DNA from: RGIG5299 sp045542315
GTDB taxonomy: Bacteria; Bacillota; Clostridia; Oscillospirales; RGIG5299
Length of the DNA stretch: 33,269 nt
Reading direction: 5' to 3'
NCBI GenBank assembly: GCA_045542315.1
Contig: JAZQKU010000081.1
Span: 1-33,269 of the forward strand
Part shown: piece by piece, positions 23,200-30,232 of the stretch
Position numbering within the stretch: the stretch's first letter is position 1
Layout: every line of letters begins with the position of its first letter
The notes under the pieces: generated by a model
Told to the model about the DNA's origin: nothing
Database searches by the model: none
The model's input: the letters and a program-made list of their open reading frames with translations, nothing else
Made by a program: the position numbers and the translations under genes

Positions 23200-23283
23200 A
23201 ACAAAGCACCTCACTTTCTTATAGACTCGCTACGGCAGGTAGGTCGCAAAAATGCGCCTTTTCAGAACCCGAAATATGCGGCT
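23200..23283 (-). ncRNA. Putative L21 leader (autoregulatory mRNA leader)
   Basis: From the predicted start near 23283 the transcript has an untranslated leader of about 84 nt. It contains GGCGCATTTTTGCGACCTAC followed by CTGCCGTAG, which resembles the Firmicute L21 leader as I remember it, with a small GCGCA/TGCG hairpin. Such leaders are thought to let L21 repress its own operon. The match was made by eye; a covariance-model scan with the Rfam L21 leader would settle it. Confidence 0.6.
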
Positions 23284-23288
23284 TTAGT

Positions 23289-23317
23289 ACTATACCACAA
23301 ATCAGTAAATATGTCAA
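23289..23317 (-). promoter_or_regulatory. Promoter of the rplU-prp-rpmA-obg operon
   Basis: Minus strand TTGACA (23317-23312), 17 bp, TATAGT (23294-23289). Confidence 0.85.
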
Positions 23318-23395
23318 GGATTTTTTGCATTTTTCCTTTAAAAAACTTCATTTTTTGCATTTTTTCTTAAATTGACGCCCTTTTTTCAAAGTCCG

Positions 23396-23566
23396 TCATT
23401 TGCTTCTTCCGGTGTTTTCTCTTATAAACGCTTCAATTTCTCTTTTAAGCTCTGCCTTTGTGAGATTTCTCTTTGAAACCTCGGGCTTTATTATGAATAT
23501 TGCCTGCTCGAAAAGTCCGTTTCTTCCTTTTACTATTACAGCGTTTTTTGCCGTTCCCTTTATCAT
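23396..23566 (-). CDS. Small conserved-looking protein downstream of spoIIE
   Basis: A 56-residue frame, ATG at 23566-23564, stop TGA at 23398-23396. A strong GGAGG lies 8 nt before the ATG. The protein reads MIKGTAKNAVIVKGRNGLFE, then QAIFIIKPEVSKRNLTKAEL and KREIEAFIRENTGRSK. The pattern is a beta strand, an amphipathic region and a charged helix, with no cysteine. It begins 48 bp after the spoIIE stop on the same strand and is likely cotranscribed. I recall similar short proteins in Clostridia but cannot name a function. Confidence 0.75.
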   Translation of the reverse strand: MIKGTAKNAVIVKGRNGLFEQAIFIIKPEVSKRNLTKAELKREIEAFIRENTGRSK

Positions 23567-23614
23567 AAGCCGTTCCTCCGTTTTTTAGGAATATTTTGCT
23601 CCCTTTCCCCTTCT

Positions 23615-25783
23615 TTATGCGGCGGATATTTTAATTGCTATTACCGATTTATCGTCGTTTGCTTTTTTCGATATAAGACGGGCGCAAAGGTCGGCGGGGG
23701 AAGCGGCGGGAAGCCTTGCGATTTCCGTTCTCACGTCGCGGTGGGCCTCATAAACGCCATCGGACATCATTATTATTACGTCGCCGTTTCTTAACGAAAA
23801 GGGAGTCTTATCATATTCGCCGCCCGAGGAAAGCCCCGCGGGAAGAGTCGATGAGGCGATCTCATAAACCGTTTTGCCTCTTTTGACAAAGGAGGGCGCC
23901 GCGCCCGATTTTATAAACTCCGCCTTGCCGTTATGAAGGTTTAAGGTAAAGACGTCAACGGTGGCAAAGGAAACTCCCTTTTCGGTATCTGCAAAGGCGG
24001 AGTTTACCGCCCGCATTGCCGATTTGCCGTCGAAGCCTCTTGAAAGCACCGTTTTCAAAAGCTTTAACGTCATTCTTGAATCTGCCATTGCCTCGGCGCC
24101 CGAGCCCATTCCGTCGGAAAGGGCGGCAAAAAATCTGCCGTCGTCGGTTTCAAAGCGGGTGATCGAATCGCCGCATATCCCGCTTCCGTTTTTCCCCTCG
24201 GTCGCACCCGAGCAGGTCGCCTTATATTTTTCACGGGGAGTAAGCTTTACCGTGTAGCCGTCTTCGCCCTCTTCTCTGGAAATAACCTTATATTCTCTTC
24301 CCAAAAGCTCCGAGACCTCATTTGCAAGACGTTTGTCGGCGGGGAGCGAGGCAGTCTTCCCCGAAAGCGTTATTTTTTTAATTCCGAATGCCTCGTCAAT
24401 TACCGCAGACGGATATTTTTCACCGAATGACGAAAGATAATCTTCCATCGTCGCGTCAGCCGTCGGAGCGTTTTCCGCGCCGTCTTTTATCATTTCAGCC
24501 GCGTTGCGATAGGCGTCCCCCAGGGGCGTTATCCCAATCGTTTTTTCGGAAATAAATCCGAAGATATCCTCTGCCCTTTCACACCTCGCCGCAAGCTGCT
24601 CCTTTTTATTTTTTGCACTGACCCCGTTTAGCTTTTCAAAAGCCGCCGCCGAGAATATTGAAACCGTTTCGTCATATAGCTTTCCGTAGCACGAGAAGCG
24701 TTTTTTGCATTTTTTGCAGTATTTTTCCTCGGCATCTTCCGCCGTTTTCATTGCCTTTTTGTAAGGGTCGTGTTCCTCGATAACGTCGGCGGTGTCCAAA
24801 AGAGCGTCTGCCGTCCTTTTAAGCTTTTCGCTCACTGCCGCCGATAACGCGCTTTTGGGCACCGCTACAAAGCCGTCTGCGGCAAGCTGCCCCTTTGAGA
24901 TCTTTTCCTTCAGCTTTTTCGGAAGCAAAATAAACAAAACACCTGCAACGGTGAAGGAAACGGCAACCGCCGTAGCGGCGCCGAAAAAAATCGAGACCGC
25001 CGTGGCGGCGCCGAGAGAAACCGATGCTAAAACGGCCTTATTCTTTGCGGAGAAGATGCCCGCCGCCGCACCGCTTACCGAAAGGAGAGCGATATACAAC
25101 GGGTCTTTAAAGAAAAGAGAGGCAAAGGCTCCGATAACCACACCGTAAACCGTTGAGGCGGTGATCCCGCCGTTTTCGGCGGCAAGAAAAATAATAAGCG
25201 CGGAAAGCGTAAGTCCGACGTTTATTCCGACTGCCTCAAATCGGTAAAATGCGGGAATGGCCGCCGAAATAATCAGCGCCGCCGAAAAAGCCTTTTGCAA
25301 TCTGTTTTGGCTTCCGTAAAGCGCGGAAGAAAAAATATAGGTGAATGCGGCGGCACCGAGAGAAGAAATAAAAAAGCTCCAAACCGCAAGGGCGGTAAAA
25401 TCACCGTCGATCAAGGTGATGATCTTTGAAACGAAAACGAAGGAAAAGACCGAAAAGCAAATATAGCCCCTCGAAACCTCTATGCCCTGTCTTTTAAATA
25501 CTGCCTTTAAAGCAAAAAGAACCGCAGCGGTTATATAAAACGCAGGCTCCGATATAATATAATATCCGATCACAGCACCCGCGCAGGCGGCAAACGAGCC
25601 TGTGCCGCAGGTCGCGGCAAAAAAGGCTATTCCGAGAGGCGACGCGCTTCCGAAAAGTCGAAATGACGAGAAGATAACTCCCGCAAGAAAATAAAAAAGC
25701 GGGAAAAGTGTTTTATCCTTAATGTTTTCGAGGTATTCCTTAAGTCTCGGTCTTATTACCGATTTTTCCGTGATTTTCGACAT
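23615..25783 (-). CDS. spoIIE: Stage II sporulation protein E (SpoIIE phosphatase)
   Basis: A 722-residue membrane phosphatase that dephosphorylates SpoIIAA, so activating sigma-F in the forespore, and takes part in polar septation. The start is the ATG giving MSKITEKSVIRPRLKEY, with AAGGAAA upstream; a longer frame would start at a TTG inside the -35 element. About 10 hydrophobic helices fill roughly residues 25-295. The central region has the cysteine cluster EKYCKKCKKRFSCYGK, and the PP2C domain (about 520-722) has CGDSITRFETDDGRFFAALS and DGMGSGAEA. The Spo0A-type promoter lies at 25817-25849. The XRE gene is upstream and a 56-residue gene downstream. Confidence 0.95.
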   Translation of the reverse strand: MSKITEKSVIRPRLKEYLENIKDKTLFPLFYFLAGVIFSSFRLFGSASPLGIAFFAATCGTGSFAACAGAVIGYYIISEPAFYITAAVLFALKAVFKRQGIEVSRGYICFSVFSFVFVSKIITLIDGDFTALAVWSFFISSLGAAAFTYIFSSALYGSQNRLQKAFSAALIISAAIPAFYRFEAVGINVGLTLSALIIFLAAENGGITASTVYGVVIGAFASLFFKDPLYIALLSVSGAAAGIFSAKNKAVLASVSLGAATAVSIFFGAATAVAVSFTVAGVLFILLPKKLKEKISKGQLAADGFVAVPKSALSAAVSEKLKRTADALLDTADVIEEHDPYKKAMKTAEDAEEKYCKKCKKRFSCYGKLYDETVSIFSAAAFEKLNGVSAKNKKEQLAARCERAEDIFGFISEKTIGITPLGDAYRNAAEMIKDGAENAPTADATMEDYLSSFGEKYPSAVIDEAFGIKKITLSGKTASLPADKRLANEVSELLGREYKVISREEGEDGYTVKLTPREKYKATCSGATEGKNGSGICGDSITRFETDDGRFFAALSDGMGSGAEAMADSRMTLKLLKTVLSRGFDGKSAMRAVNSAFADTEKGVSFATVDVFTLNLHNGKAEFIKSGAAPSFVKRGKTVYEIASSTLPAGLSSGGEYDKTPFSLRNGDVIIMMSDGVYEAHRDVRTEIARLPAASPADLCARLISKKANDDKSVIAIKISAA

Positions 25784-25816
25784 ATCTGATTTTCCTTCCG
25801 ATAGTTTCTCGGTTGG

Positions 25817-25849
25817 ATTATAGCCAAAAAGTAAAAAAAATAATGTCAA
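25817..25849 (-). promoter_or_regulatory. spoIIE promoter with 21-bp spacer (Spo0A-type)
   Basis: Minus strand TTGACA (25849-25844) and TATAAT (25822-25817) are separated by 21 bp. Known Spo0A-activated sigma-A promoters spoIIE and spoIIG of Bacillus subtilis share this over-long spacing of 21-22 bp. The -35 overlaps TGTCAAA on the plus strand, one mismatch from the 0A box TGTCGAA. Confidence 0.75.
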
Positions 25850-25885
25850 AAGCTATCCTTTTTTCAAAAAAGCTTTTGACATTAT
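25840..25885. repeat. 15-bp inverted repeat with two 0A-box-like heptamers / possible terminator
   Basis: Arms ATAATGTCAAAAGCT (25840-25854) and its exact complement (25871-25885) surround a 16-nt centre. Each arm carries TGTCAAA or TTTGACA. On the minus strand the repeat is followed by eight Ts (25839-25832), so it could also terminate the XRE transcript. The two readings are not exclusive. Confidence 0.7.
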
Positions 25886-25931
25886 CCGCATTCGTTTCGG
25901 TGGTTATTGCCGAATTTTGTTTTTTGGGTTT

Positions 25932-26642
25932 TTATTTTTTGTTTTGCTGTCTTAATTTGTTTTCCGAATTTTTCATTATGTTGTTTATCGAAGAAAGCAC
26001 GGTGCCGAATTCCGCCTCAAGCCCTTCCTCGGTAACCGCTTCGCCGTTTGCGGTCTTCGAGGCGTTTATAACGTTTACAAGCCCTTCCTCTCTTGCCGCA
26101 AGAAGAAGCTTATAATAATCGTCCTTTAGTCCGAAGAAATCCTCGCTGTTAGCGGGATTTGTGAGATACGCCGTGCGGAAGCCGTTATAAACGGCAAGCA
26201 ATATATCGTCGGAAACGGCGGAGGTAAGCTCGTTTGAATTGATCTTCTCAAGCATATTGTAAAGCACGTTTACGCCGTTATAAATGAGCTTTCTGTTTAA
26301 AACGGGAAGCACCGAGGCGCCCATCATCTTGTCGGATCTTTCAAGCTTGTTCTGAACCTCGGCTTCGTCCTCGGCGGTTGCCTCATTAAAGACTTCGTCG
26401 GGATCCTCGGGGATCATCTCGTTTCTGTCGTCGGTGATGCCAAGCAGCCAATCGACGGTAACGCCGTAATAATCGGCGGCGCGGCTCAAAAACTCAAGAC
26501 CGCACTCGCGTATTCCCTTTTCGTAGTGTGACAAAAGGCCTTGCGATATTCCAAGCCCCTCTGCCGCATCCTTTTGCTTTATTTTCTTTTCGGCACGAAG
26601 CTCCAAAAGTCTTGCCGCCAAAATGCCTGTGATTCCGTCCAT
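25932..26642 (-). CDS. XRE-family transcriptional regulator
   Basis: A 236-residue DNA-binding protein. The HTH_3 domain covers about 3-65: ARLLELRAEKKIKQKDAAEG, LGISQGLLSHYEKGIREC and YYGVTVDWLLGITDDR. The following 170 residues are acidic then helical (VLPVLNRKLIYNGVNVLYNM) and match no domain I know; they may sense a ligand or dimerise. The ATG at 26642 is chosen because of AAGGAAAAG just upstream; a TTG six codons earlier is less likely. It sits between the cohesin-like surface gene and spoIIE, all in one direction. A terminator-like hairpin ends 17 bp before its ATG, so its own promoter is not obvious. Confidence 0.88.
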   Translation of the reverse strand: MDGITGILAARLLELRAEKKIKQKDAAEGLGISQGLLSHYEKGIRECGLEFLSRAADYYGVTVDWLLGITDDRNEMIPEDPDEVFNEATAEDEAEVQNKLERSDKMMGASVLPVLNRKLIYNGVNVLYNMLEKINSNELTSAVSDDILLAVYNGFRTAYLTNPANSEDFFGLKDDYYKLLLAAREEGLVNVINASKTANGEAVTEEGLEAEFGTVLSSINNIMKNSENKLRQQNKK

Positions 26643-26659
26643 TTTCTTTTCCTTATCCA

Positions 26660-26691
26660 AAAAGCACGCGATAAGGCGTGCTTTTCTTTTT
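26660..26691 (-). terminator. Hairpin between cohesin-like gene and XRE gene
   Basis: Arms 26660-26669 and 26676-26685 (AAAAGCACGC, 6-nt loop), followed on the minus strand by TTGGATAAGG; the T stretch is largely inside the stem. It lies directly after the cohesin-like gene's stop and directly before the XRE Shine-Dalgarno. Confidence 0.7.
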
Positions 26692-27881
26692 TATTTTATA
26701 TCCTTTTTATAGTTTACAGAAACTATTATGAGCGCAAGAAGAAGTATTACCGAAAATACGGCAAATACCAAAATAACGGTCATCTCCCTGTCGCGAAGAG
26801 CGAGATTTTCATTTTCCAGCTTCTCTATCTGCGATTCAAGCAGGCTTGTATAGCTATCGGGGGCAGAGGGCTCCTCCGAGGGGAGATCCGAAGGAAGATC
26901 GGAGGGAAGGTCCGAAGGAGTATCCGAAGGAAGATCGGAGGGAGTATCGGAGGGGATATCCGAAGGAATATCCGACGGAGTATCCGAGGGAATGTCCGAC
27001 GGGATATCGGAGGATTCGACCTCCTCGGGCTGACGGGTAACGGTTATCGAATAGGTCTTTTTAGTAACTCCGTCCTCGGCGGTTACCGTTATCTTAACGG
27101 TGTTTACGCCTTCCTTGAGCTTTGTGTTACCGCTTACCTTTACCTTTGCGAATTCGCTTGAAGCCTCGTAGTTTACCTTTATCGAGGTGGTTTCAAACGG
27201 CACCGATATGTAATAGGAGGTTTTGGTTGACGAGAATTTTCCGTTAAGCTCAAAATCGGTTACCGAAAGCTCCTTTAAGGTTGCATCGGTGGAAAGAAGC
27301 TTGCCGACCGTGACTGTTTTTGCCTCACCGAGATTGAAGTCGGTTACGGGAATAAAGTCGGTTTTCTCTTCATTCCAGCCTTCAGCCACAAAATATTTGA
27401 GGTCGCCCATTTTGAATTCCAAAACGGTATCCTTTTCTACCTCTTCCTTCACCGTGAAGGTGTAGGTGAAAAGCTCCTCGGTGTATTTCGAAAGAGATTC
27501 GTCGCCGTTTTTAAGGAACATCCATACCTCGAGCGTTGCCTTTTCGGGAGTAGCCTCGTCAGTATGTAAAAAGGTTCTCGTATCGAGTCCCGACTCGGTT
27601 ATATTTCCGCTGAACTTTATATTTTCATCCTTATCAACGGTAAGCTTTGTGGGGTCGAACTCTATCGCCGCCTGAAAGCTCGCAATACCGCCCGGGCAAT
27701 AATCCGCAAAGTTTTTGACCTTCACCGTTACCTTTACCGTTTGGGTGGGGTGAACCTCCGTTTTATCTGCTTCAATATAAAATTCTGGGCCGCCCTCGGC
27801 AAAGGATATTACCGAAAAGGCGGGAATAACTGCCGTTACGGCAACCAAAGCCGCAAGCAAAAGTGATAAGAATTTTCTCAT
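26691..27881 (-). CDS. Secreted cohesin-like/cadherin-like protein with C-terminal anchor
   Basis: A 396-residue surface protein. The start MRKFLSLLLAALVAVTAVIP (AAGGAG upstream) opens a signal peptide ending near FAEGG. Residues 32-180 look like a cohesin-type beta-sandwich (FYIEADKTEVHPTQTVKVTV, then GGIASFQAAIEFDPTKLTV). About 190-285 is a cadherin-like beta-sandwich domain (LSTDATLKELSVTDFELNG to YSITVTRQ). Twelve SDxP-type tetrapeptides (289-336) form a stiff linker, then a short coiled coil (LLESQIEKLENENLALRD), a membrane helix (about 365-388) and a KKDIK tail. This resembles a membrane-held scaffold or adhesion protein; no dockerin or sortase motif is seen. It has its own promoter. 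Confidence 0.78.
   Translation of the reverse strand: MRKFLSLLLAALVAVTAVIPAFSVISFAEGGPEFYIEADKTEVHPTQTVKVTVKVKNFADYCPGGIASFQAAIEFDPTKLTVDKDENIKFSGNITESGLDTRTFLHTDEATPEKATLEVWMFLKNGDESLSKYTEELFTYTFTVKEEVEKDTVLEFKMGDLKYFVAEGWNEEKTDFIPVTDFNLGEAKTVTVGKLLSTDATLKELSVTDFELNGKFSSTKTSYYISVPFETTSIKVNYEASSEFAKVKVSGNTKLKEGVNTVKITVTAEDGVTKKTYSITVTRQPEEVESSDIPSDIPSDTPSDIPSDIPSDTPSDLPSDTPSDLPSDLPSDLPSEEPSAPDSYTSLLESQIEKLENENLALRDREMTVILVFAVFSVILLLALIIVSVNYKKDIK
26868..27011 (-). repeat. Tandem 12-bp repeat coding for SDxP linker
   Basis: Twelve in-frame copies of a degenerate 12-bp unit (TCCGAT-ATC-CCG type on the minus strand) encode eleven S-D-(I/T/L)-P units and one SEEP. Such coding repeats can expand or contract by slippage and alter linker length. 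Confidence 0.9.
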
Positions 27882-27924
27882 CAGGATTTCTCCTTTTTTA
27901 AATGCTGAAAGAGTATATGTTAAA

Positions 27925-27953
27925 ATTATACTATATATTACCGAAAAATTCAA
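27925..27953 (-). promoter_or_regulatory. Promoter of the cohesin-like gene
   Basis: Minus strand TTGAAT (27953-27948), 17 bp, TATAAT (27930-27925). The PTS-like gene ends at 27970, 16 bp upstream. Confidence 0.72.
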
Positions 27954-27969
27954 GTGAAAGTTATGTGAG

Positions 27970-29115
27970 TTAATTTAAGGTGAGCTTCATATCTCCCGTT
28001 TTGATAAGTCCGAGCTTTCTGAGTATCTCATTAAAGATAAACGAAAGCACTGCGGGCAAAACAAGACACACGAGAACAAGGCCTATCCACATCATCGTGC
28101 TGTGCTCGGTGCCGTCTATTACTCCTATCGGACCAACAAGTCCGCAGGTGCCCATGCCTGCCGCAACGCCCGAGCATTTGAGCTTGAATACCATAGTCGA
28201 GATGGGGCCTGTTACCGCCGCCGCAAGGGTGGGAGCGAGCCAGATTATAGGCTTTTTGATAATATTTCCCATCTGGAGCATCGAGGTTCCGAGACCCTGC
28301 GAAACAAGGCCGCCCCATCTGTTTTCTCTGAAGCTGATTACCGCAAATCCGACCATCTGGGCCGAGCAGCCCGCAACGGCGGCGCCGCCGGCAAGCAAAA
28401 GGCCCTCTGCGGTGCCGTTTGCAACTGCCGCTTCAACGGCAGAAGCGGAAAATATCATTGCACATATTGCCGCGCTGGAAATGGGAAGGGTGAGAATTAC
28501 GCCCACAACAACCGAAACTATCATGCCCATAAAAAGAGGCTGGAAGGTGGTTGCGGTTGCAATAAACACACCGAGATAATACATAACGTAGGCTACCGCG
28601 GGGCAAAGGACCCACGCCGCAAAGAAGCCCGAAAATATCGTTACTATGGGGGTTACGAGAATATCAACGGGAGTCTTTTTTGAAACAAGGCTTCCCACGC
28701 CGCAGGCGATAACTACCGCAAAAAACGCTCCTGCGGGACCTGCGCTGTAAAAGATATCGGCAGCTCCCTTTGCGGTTACCGCCCAGCCTGTTATCTCACC
28801 GTTTGTAAGTGCGGCGCCGAAGGCGTTACCGATGCTTCCCACGACCGCAGACGAAAAGATGATAAGCGGAGGCATTTTAAGAGAAAAGGCTATCGCAACG
28901 CCTATTGCCATTCCCGTTGCGCCCGAGGCAAAGGAGGATACGGTGTTGAATATTTCAACTCCCGTATATTTGCCTATCGTTCCGAGGATCGTTCCCATAA
29001 GCAACGTTGCGAAAAGTCCAAGCGCCATACCGCTCATGGCATCTAAAAATACGAGCTTCAAAAGAGCTTTGATCTTTTCCGAAAAGGTCTTTTTAACCAA
29101 GCTTTTTTCTTTCAT
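27970..29115 (-). CDS. PTS EIIC-like membrane permease (PTS_EIIC_2 type)
   Basis: A 381-residue integral membrane protein with about ten hydrophobic helices. It has FLDAMSGMALGLFATLLMGT near the N-terminus, FSSAVVGSIGNAFGAALTNG (about 87-106), PISSAAICAMI, and GPIGVIDGTEHSTMMWIG (about 331-348). This matches the EIIC-like family that stands alone without fused IIA or IIB domains. Substrate unknown; no EIIA, EIIB or HPr gene is near, so phosphorylation-coupled transport is uncertain. The ATG follows AAGGAAGCG, and a promoter lies at 29145-29173. It ends shortly before the cohesin-like gene's promoter with no obvious terminator, so some readthrough is possible. Confidence 0.75.
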   Translation of the reverse strand: MKEKSLVKKTFSEKIKALLKLVFLDAMSGMALGLFATLLMGTILGTIGKYTGVEIFNTVSSFASGATGMAIGVAIAFSLKMPPLIIFSSAVVGSIGNAFGAALTNGEITGWAVTAKGAADIFYSAGPAGAFFAVVIACGVGSLVSKKTPVDILVTPIVTIFSGFFAAWVLCPAVAYVMYYLGVFIATATTFQPLFMGMIVSVVVGVILTLPISSAAICAMIFSASAVEAAVANGTAEGLLLAGGAAVAGCSAQMVGFAVISFRENRWGGLVSQGLGTSMLQMGNIIKKPIIWLAPTLAAAVTGPISTMVFKLKCSGVAAGMGTCGLVGPIGVIDGTEHSTMMWIGLVLVCLVLPAVLSFIFNEILRKLGLIKTGDMKLTLN

Positions 29116-29144
29116 TTTCTATCGCTTCCTTAAACGTTTTATAT

Positions 29145-29173
29145 ATTTTATCACTTTTTTCCTTTTTTGACAA
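29145..29173 (-). promoter_or_regulatory. Promoter of the PTS-like gene
   Basis: Minus strand TTGTCA (29173-29168), 17 bp, TAAAAT (29150-29145). Confidence 0.6.
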
Positions 29174-29244
29174 TATTCTTTTAATAATTTAAGGGATATA
29201 AAAAAATATTTGAGTTAAAATAATCCCAAAAGGAGGTTTTTAAG

Positions 29245-30171
29245 TTGGATTTTTATTCCGACCTTGCCCTTGAAGAAAGGGAACGTCATTTAAACGAGGG
29301 CAAAGAGGATAAGGGCTACACCGTAACGGAGCTTGAAAGCGGAGGCTTTTCGGTCACGAGAGTTGACGTCTTTTCCGACGAGGGTGAAAAGGCTTTAAAC
29401 AGAGAAAAGGGATTTTACAGCACCGTTTTCATAGACGATTTTTCCATTCCCGAGGAAAGCTTTGACAGTGCGGTTTCGGTTATTGCCGCAGAGATCGAAA
29501 AGGCCGCCTCCCTTTCCGACGAGGAATCGGTGCTCGTCGTAGGTCTCGGAAACGACGGTATAATGCCCGATGCCCTCGGTCCCGCCGTTTTGAAGAAAAC
29601 GGTGGTGACGCGCCACCTGATACAAAACGCCCCCGATATCTTTTTCGGCGAGAATATGAGAGAGGTCTTCGGGATAGTGCCCGGCGTGCTCGGGCAAACG
29701 GGACTTGAAAGCTTTGAAATCGTGGAAAGCATAGTAAAAAAAGCCAAGCCCGACCTCGTCCTGCTCATAGATTCGCTTGCCGCGCGAAATCTCGAAAGGC
29801 TTACAAAGGCCGTGCAGATATCGGACCGCGGTCTTATACCCGGAGGAGGAGTCGGAAATTCAAGGGCGGAAATAAGCAAGCGCACCCTCGGTGTAAGATG
29901 CGTTTCGGTTGGTATTCCGACGGTAGTCGCCGCCGAAAGCCTTATAACCGACAGCTTAAAAAAGGCGCTTTCCTCAAAGGGATTGACCGATATCTCGCCC
30001 GACGACGTTATAAAAGGAAGCCTCTCCCCCTTCGAGGCATCGCTTATCGTAACCCCGAAGGATATTCGGAGAATTATCGCGCAGTCGGCAAAGGTCACCG
30101 CCTATGCCATAAATTCGGCGCTTCATCACCGTCTTTCCTGTGACGCTATATCCGATTGGCTGAATTACTGA
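29245..30171 (+). CDS. gpr: Germination protease GPR
   Basis: A 308-residue spore protease that degrades the small acid-soluble proteins coating spore DNA when spores germinate. It is made as a zymogen in the forespore. The start is TTG at 29245, 8 nt after a strong AGGAGG. Family motifs are VVGLGNDGIMPDALGPAVLK (about 100-119) with its conserved Asp, VPGVLGQTGLES, LLIDSLAARNLERLTKAVQI, then PGGGVGNSRAEIS and VSVGIPTVVAAE (about 222-233). The length is slightly under the Bacillus enzyme. I found no convincing sigma-F or sigma-G promoter in the 75 bp upstream. spoIIP follows 61 bp later, as in Bacillus. Confidence 0.96.
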   Translation: MDFYSDLALEERERHLNEGKEDKGYTVTELESGGFSVTRVDVFSDEGEKALNREKGFYSTVFIDDFSIPEESFDSAVSVIAAEIEKAASLSDEESVLVVGLGNDGIMPDALGPAVLKKTVVTRHLIQNAPDIFFGENMREVFGIVPGVLGQTGLESFEIVESIVKKAKPDLVLLIDSLAARNLERLTKAVQISDRGLIPGGGVGNSRAEISKRTLGVRCVSVGIPTVVAAESLITDSLKKALSSKGLTDISPDDVIKGSLSPFEASLIVTPKDIRRIIAQSAKVTAYAINSALHHRLSCDAISDWLNY

Positions 30172-30198
30172 ATATTTTTTATAAAAATCGCATAGTCT
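30170..30198 (+). promoter_or_regulatory. Putative sigma-E promoter of spoIIP
   Basis: GAATATT (30170-30176), 14 bp, CATAGTCT (30191-30198). The first element fits the sigma-E -35 pattern KMATATT exactly, and the second fits 6 of 8 positions of CATACAHT. spoIIP of Bacillus is under sigma-E control, which supports the call. Confidence 0.55.
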
Positions 30199-30232
30199 TA
30201 AACGATTAAAAACCGAAGGGCTGTGTAAATTT

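Noticed and set aside
25784..25849. The 22-codon longer N-terminus of SpoIIE starting at a TTG.
   Set aside because: That TTG is part of the -35 hexamer; the ATG at 25783 has a good Shine-Dalgarno downstream of the -10.
26868..27011. Regularly spaced short repeats considered as a CRISPR array.
   Set aside because: The units are directly tandem with no spacers and encode an in-frame SDxP linker.
29160..29244. A sigma-F or sigma-G promoter for gpr.
   Set aside because: Expected on biological grounds, but no pair of elements with correct spacing could be found by eye.
29415..30098. A 227-codon leftward open frame inside gpr.
   Set aside because: It is fully antisense to gpr, Ser/Thr/Pro rich as expected from the opposite frame, with no start signal.
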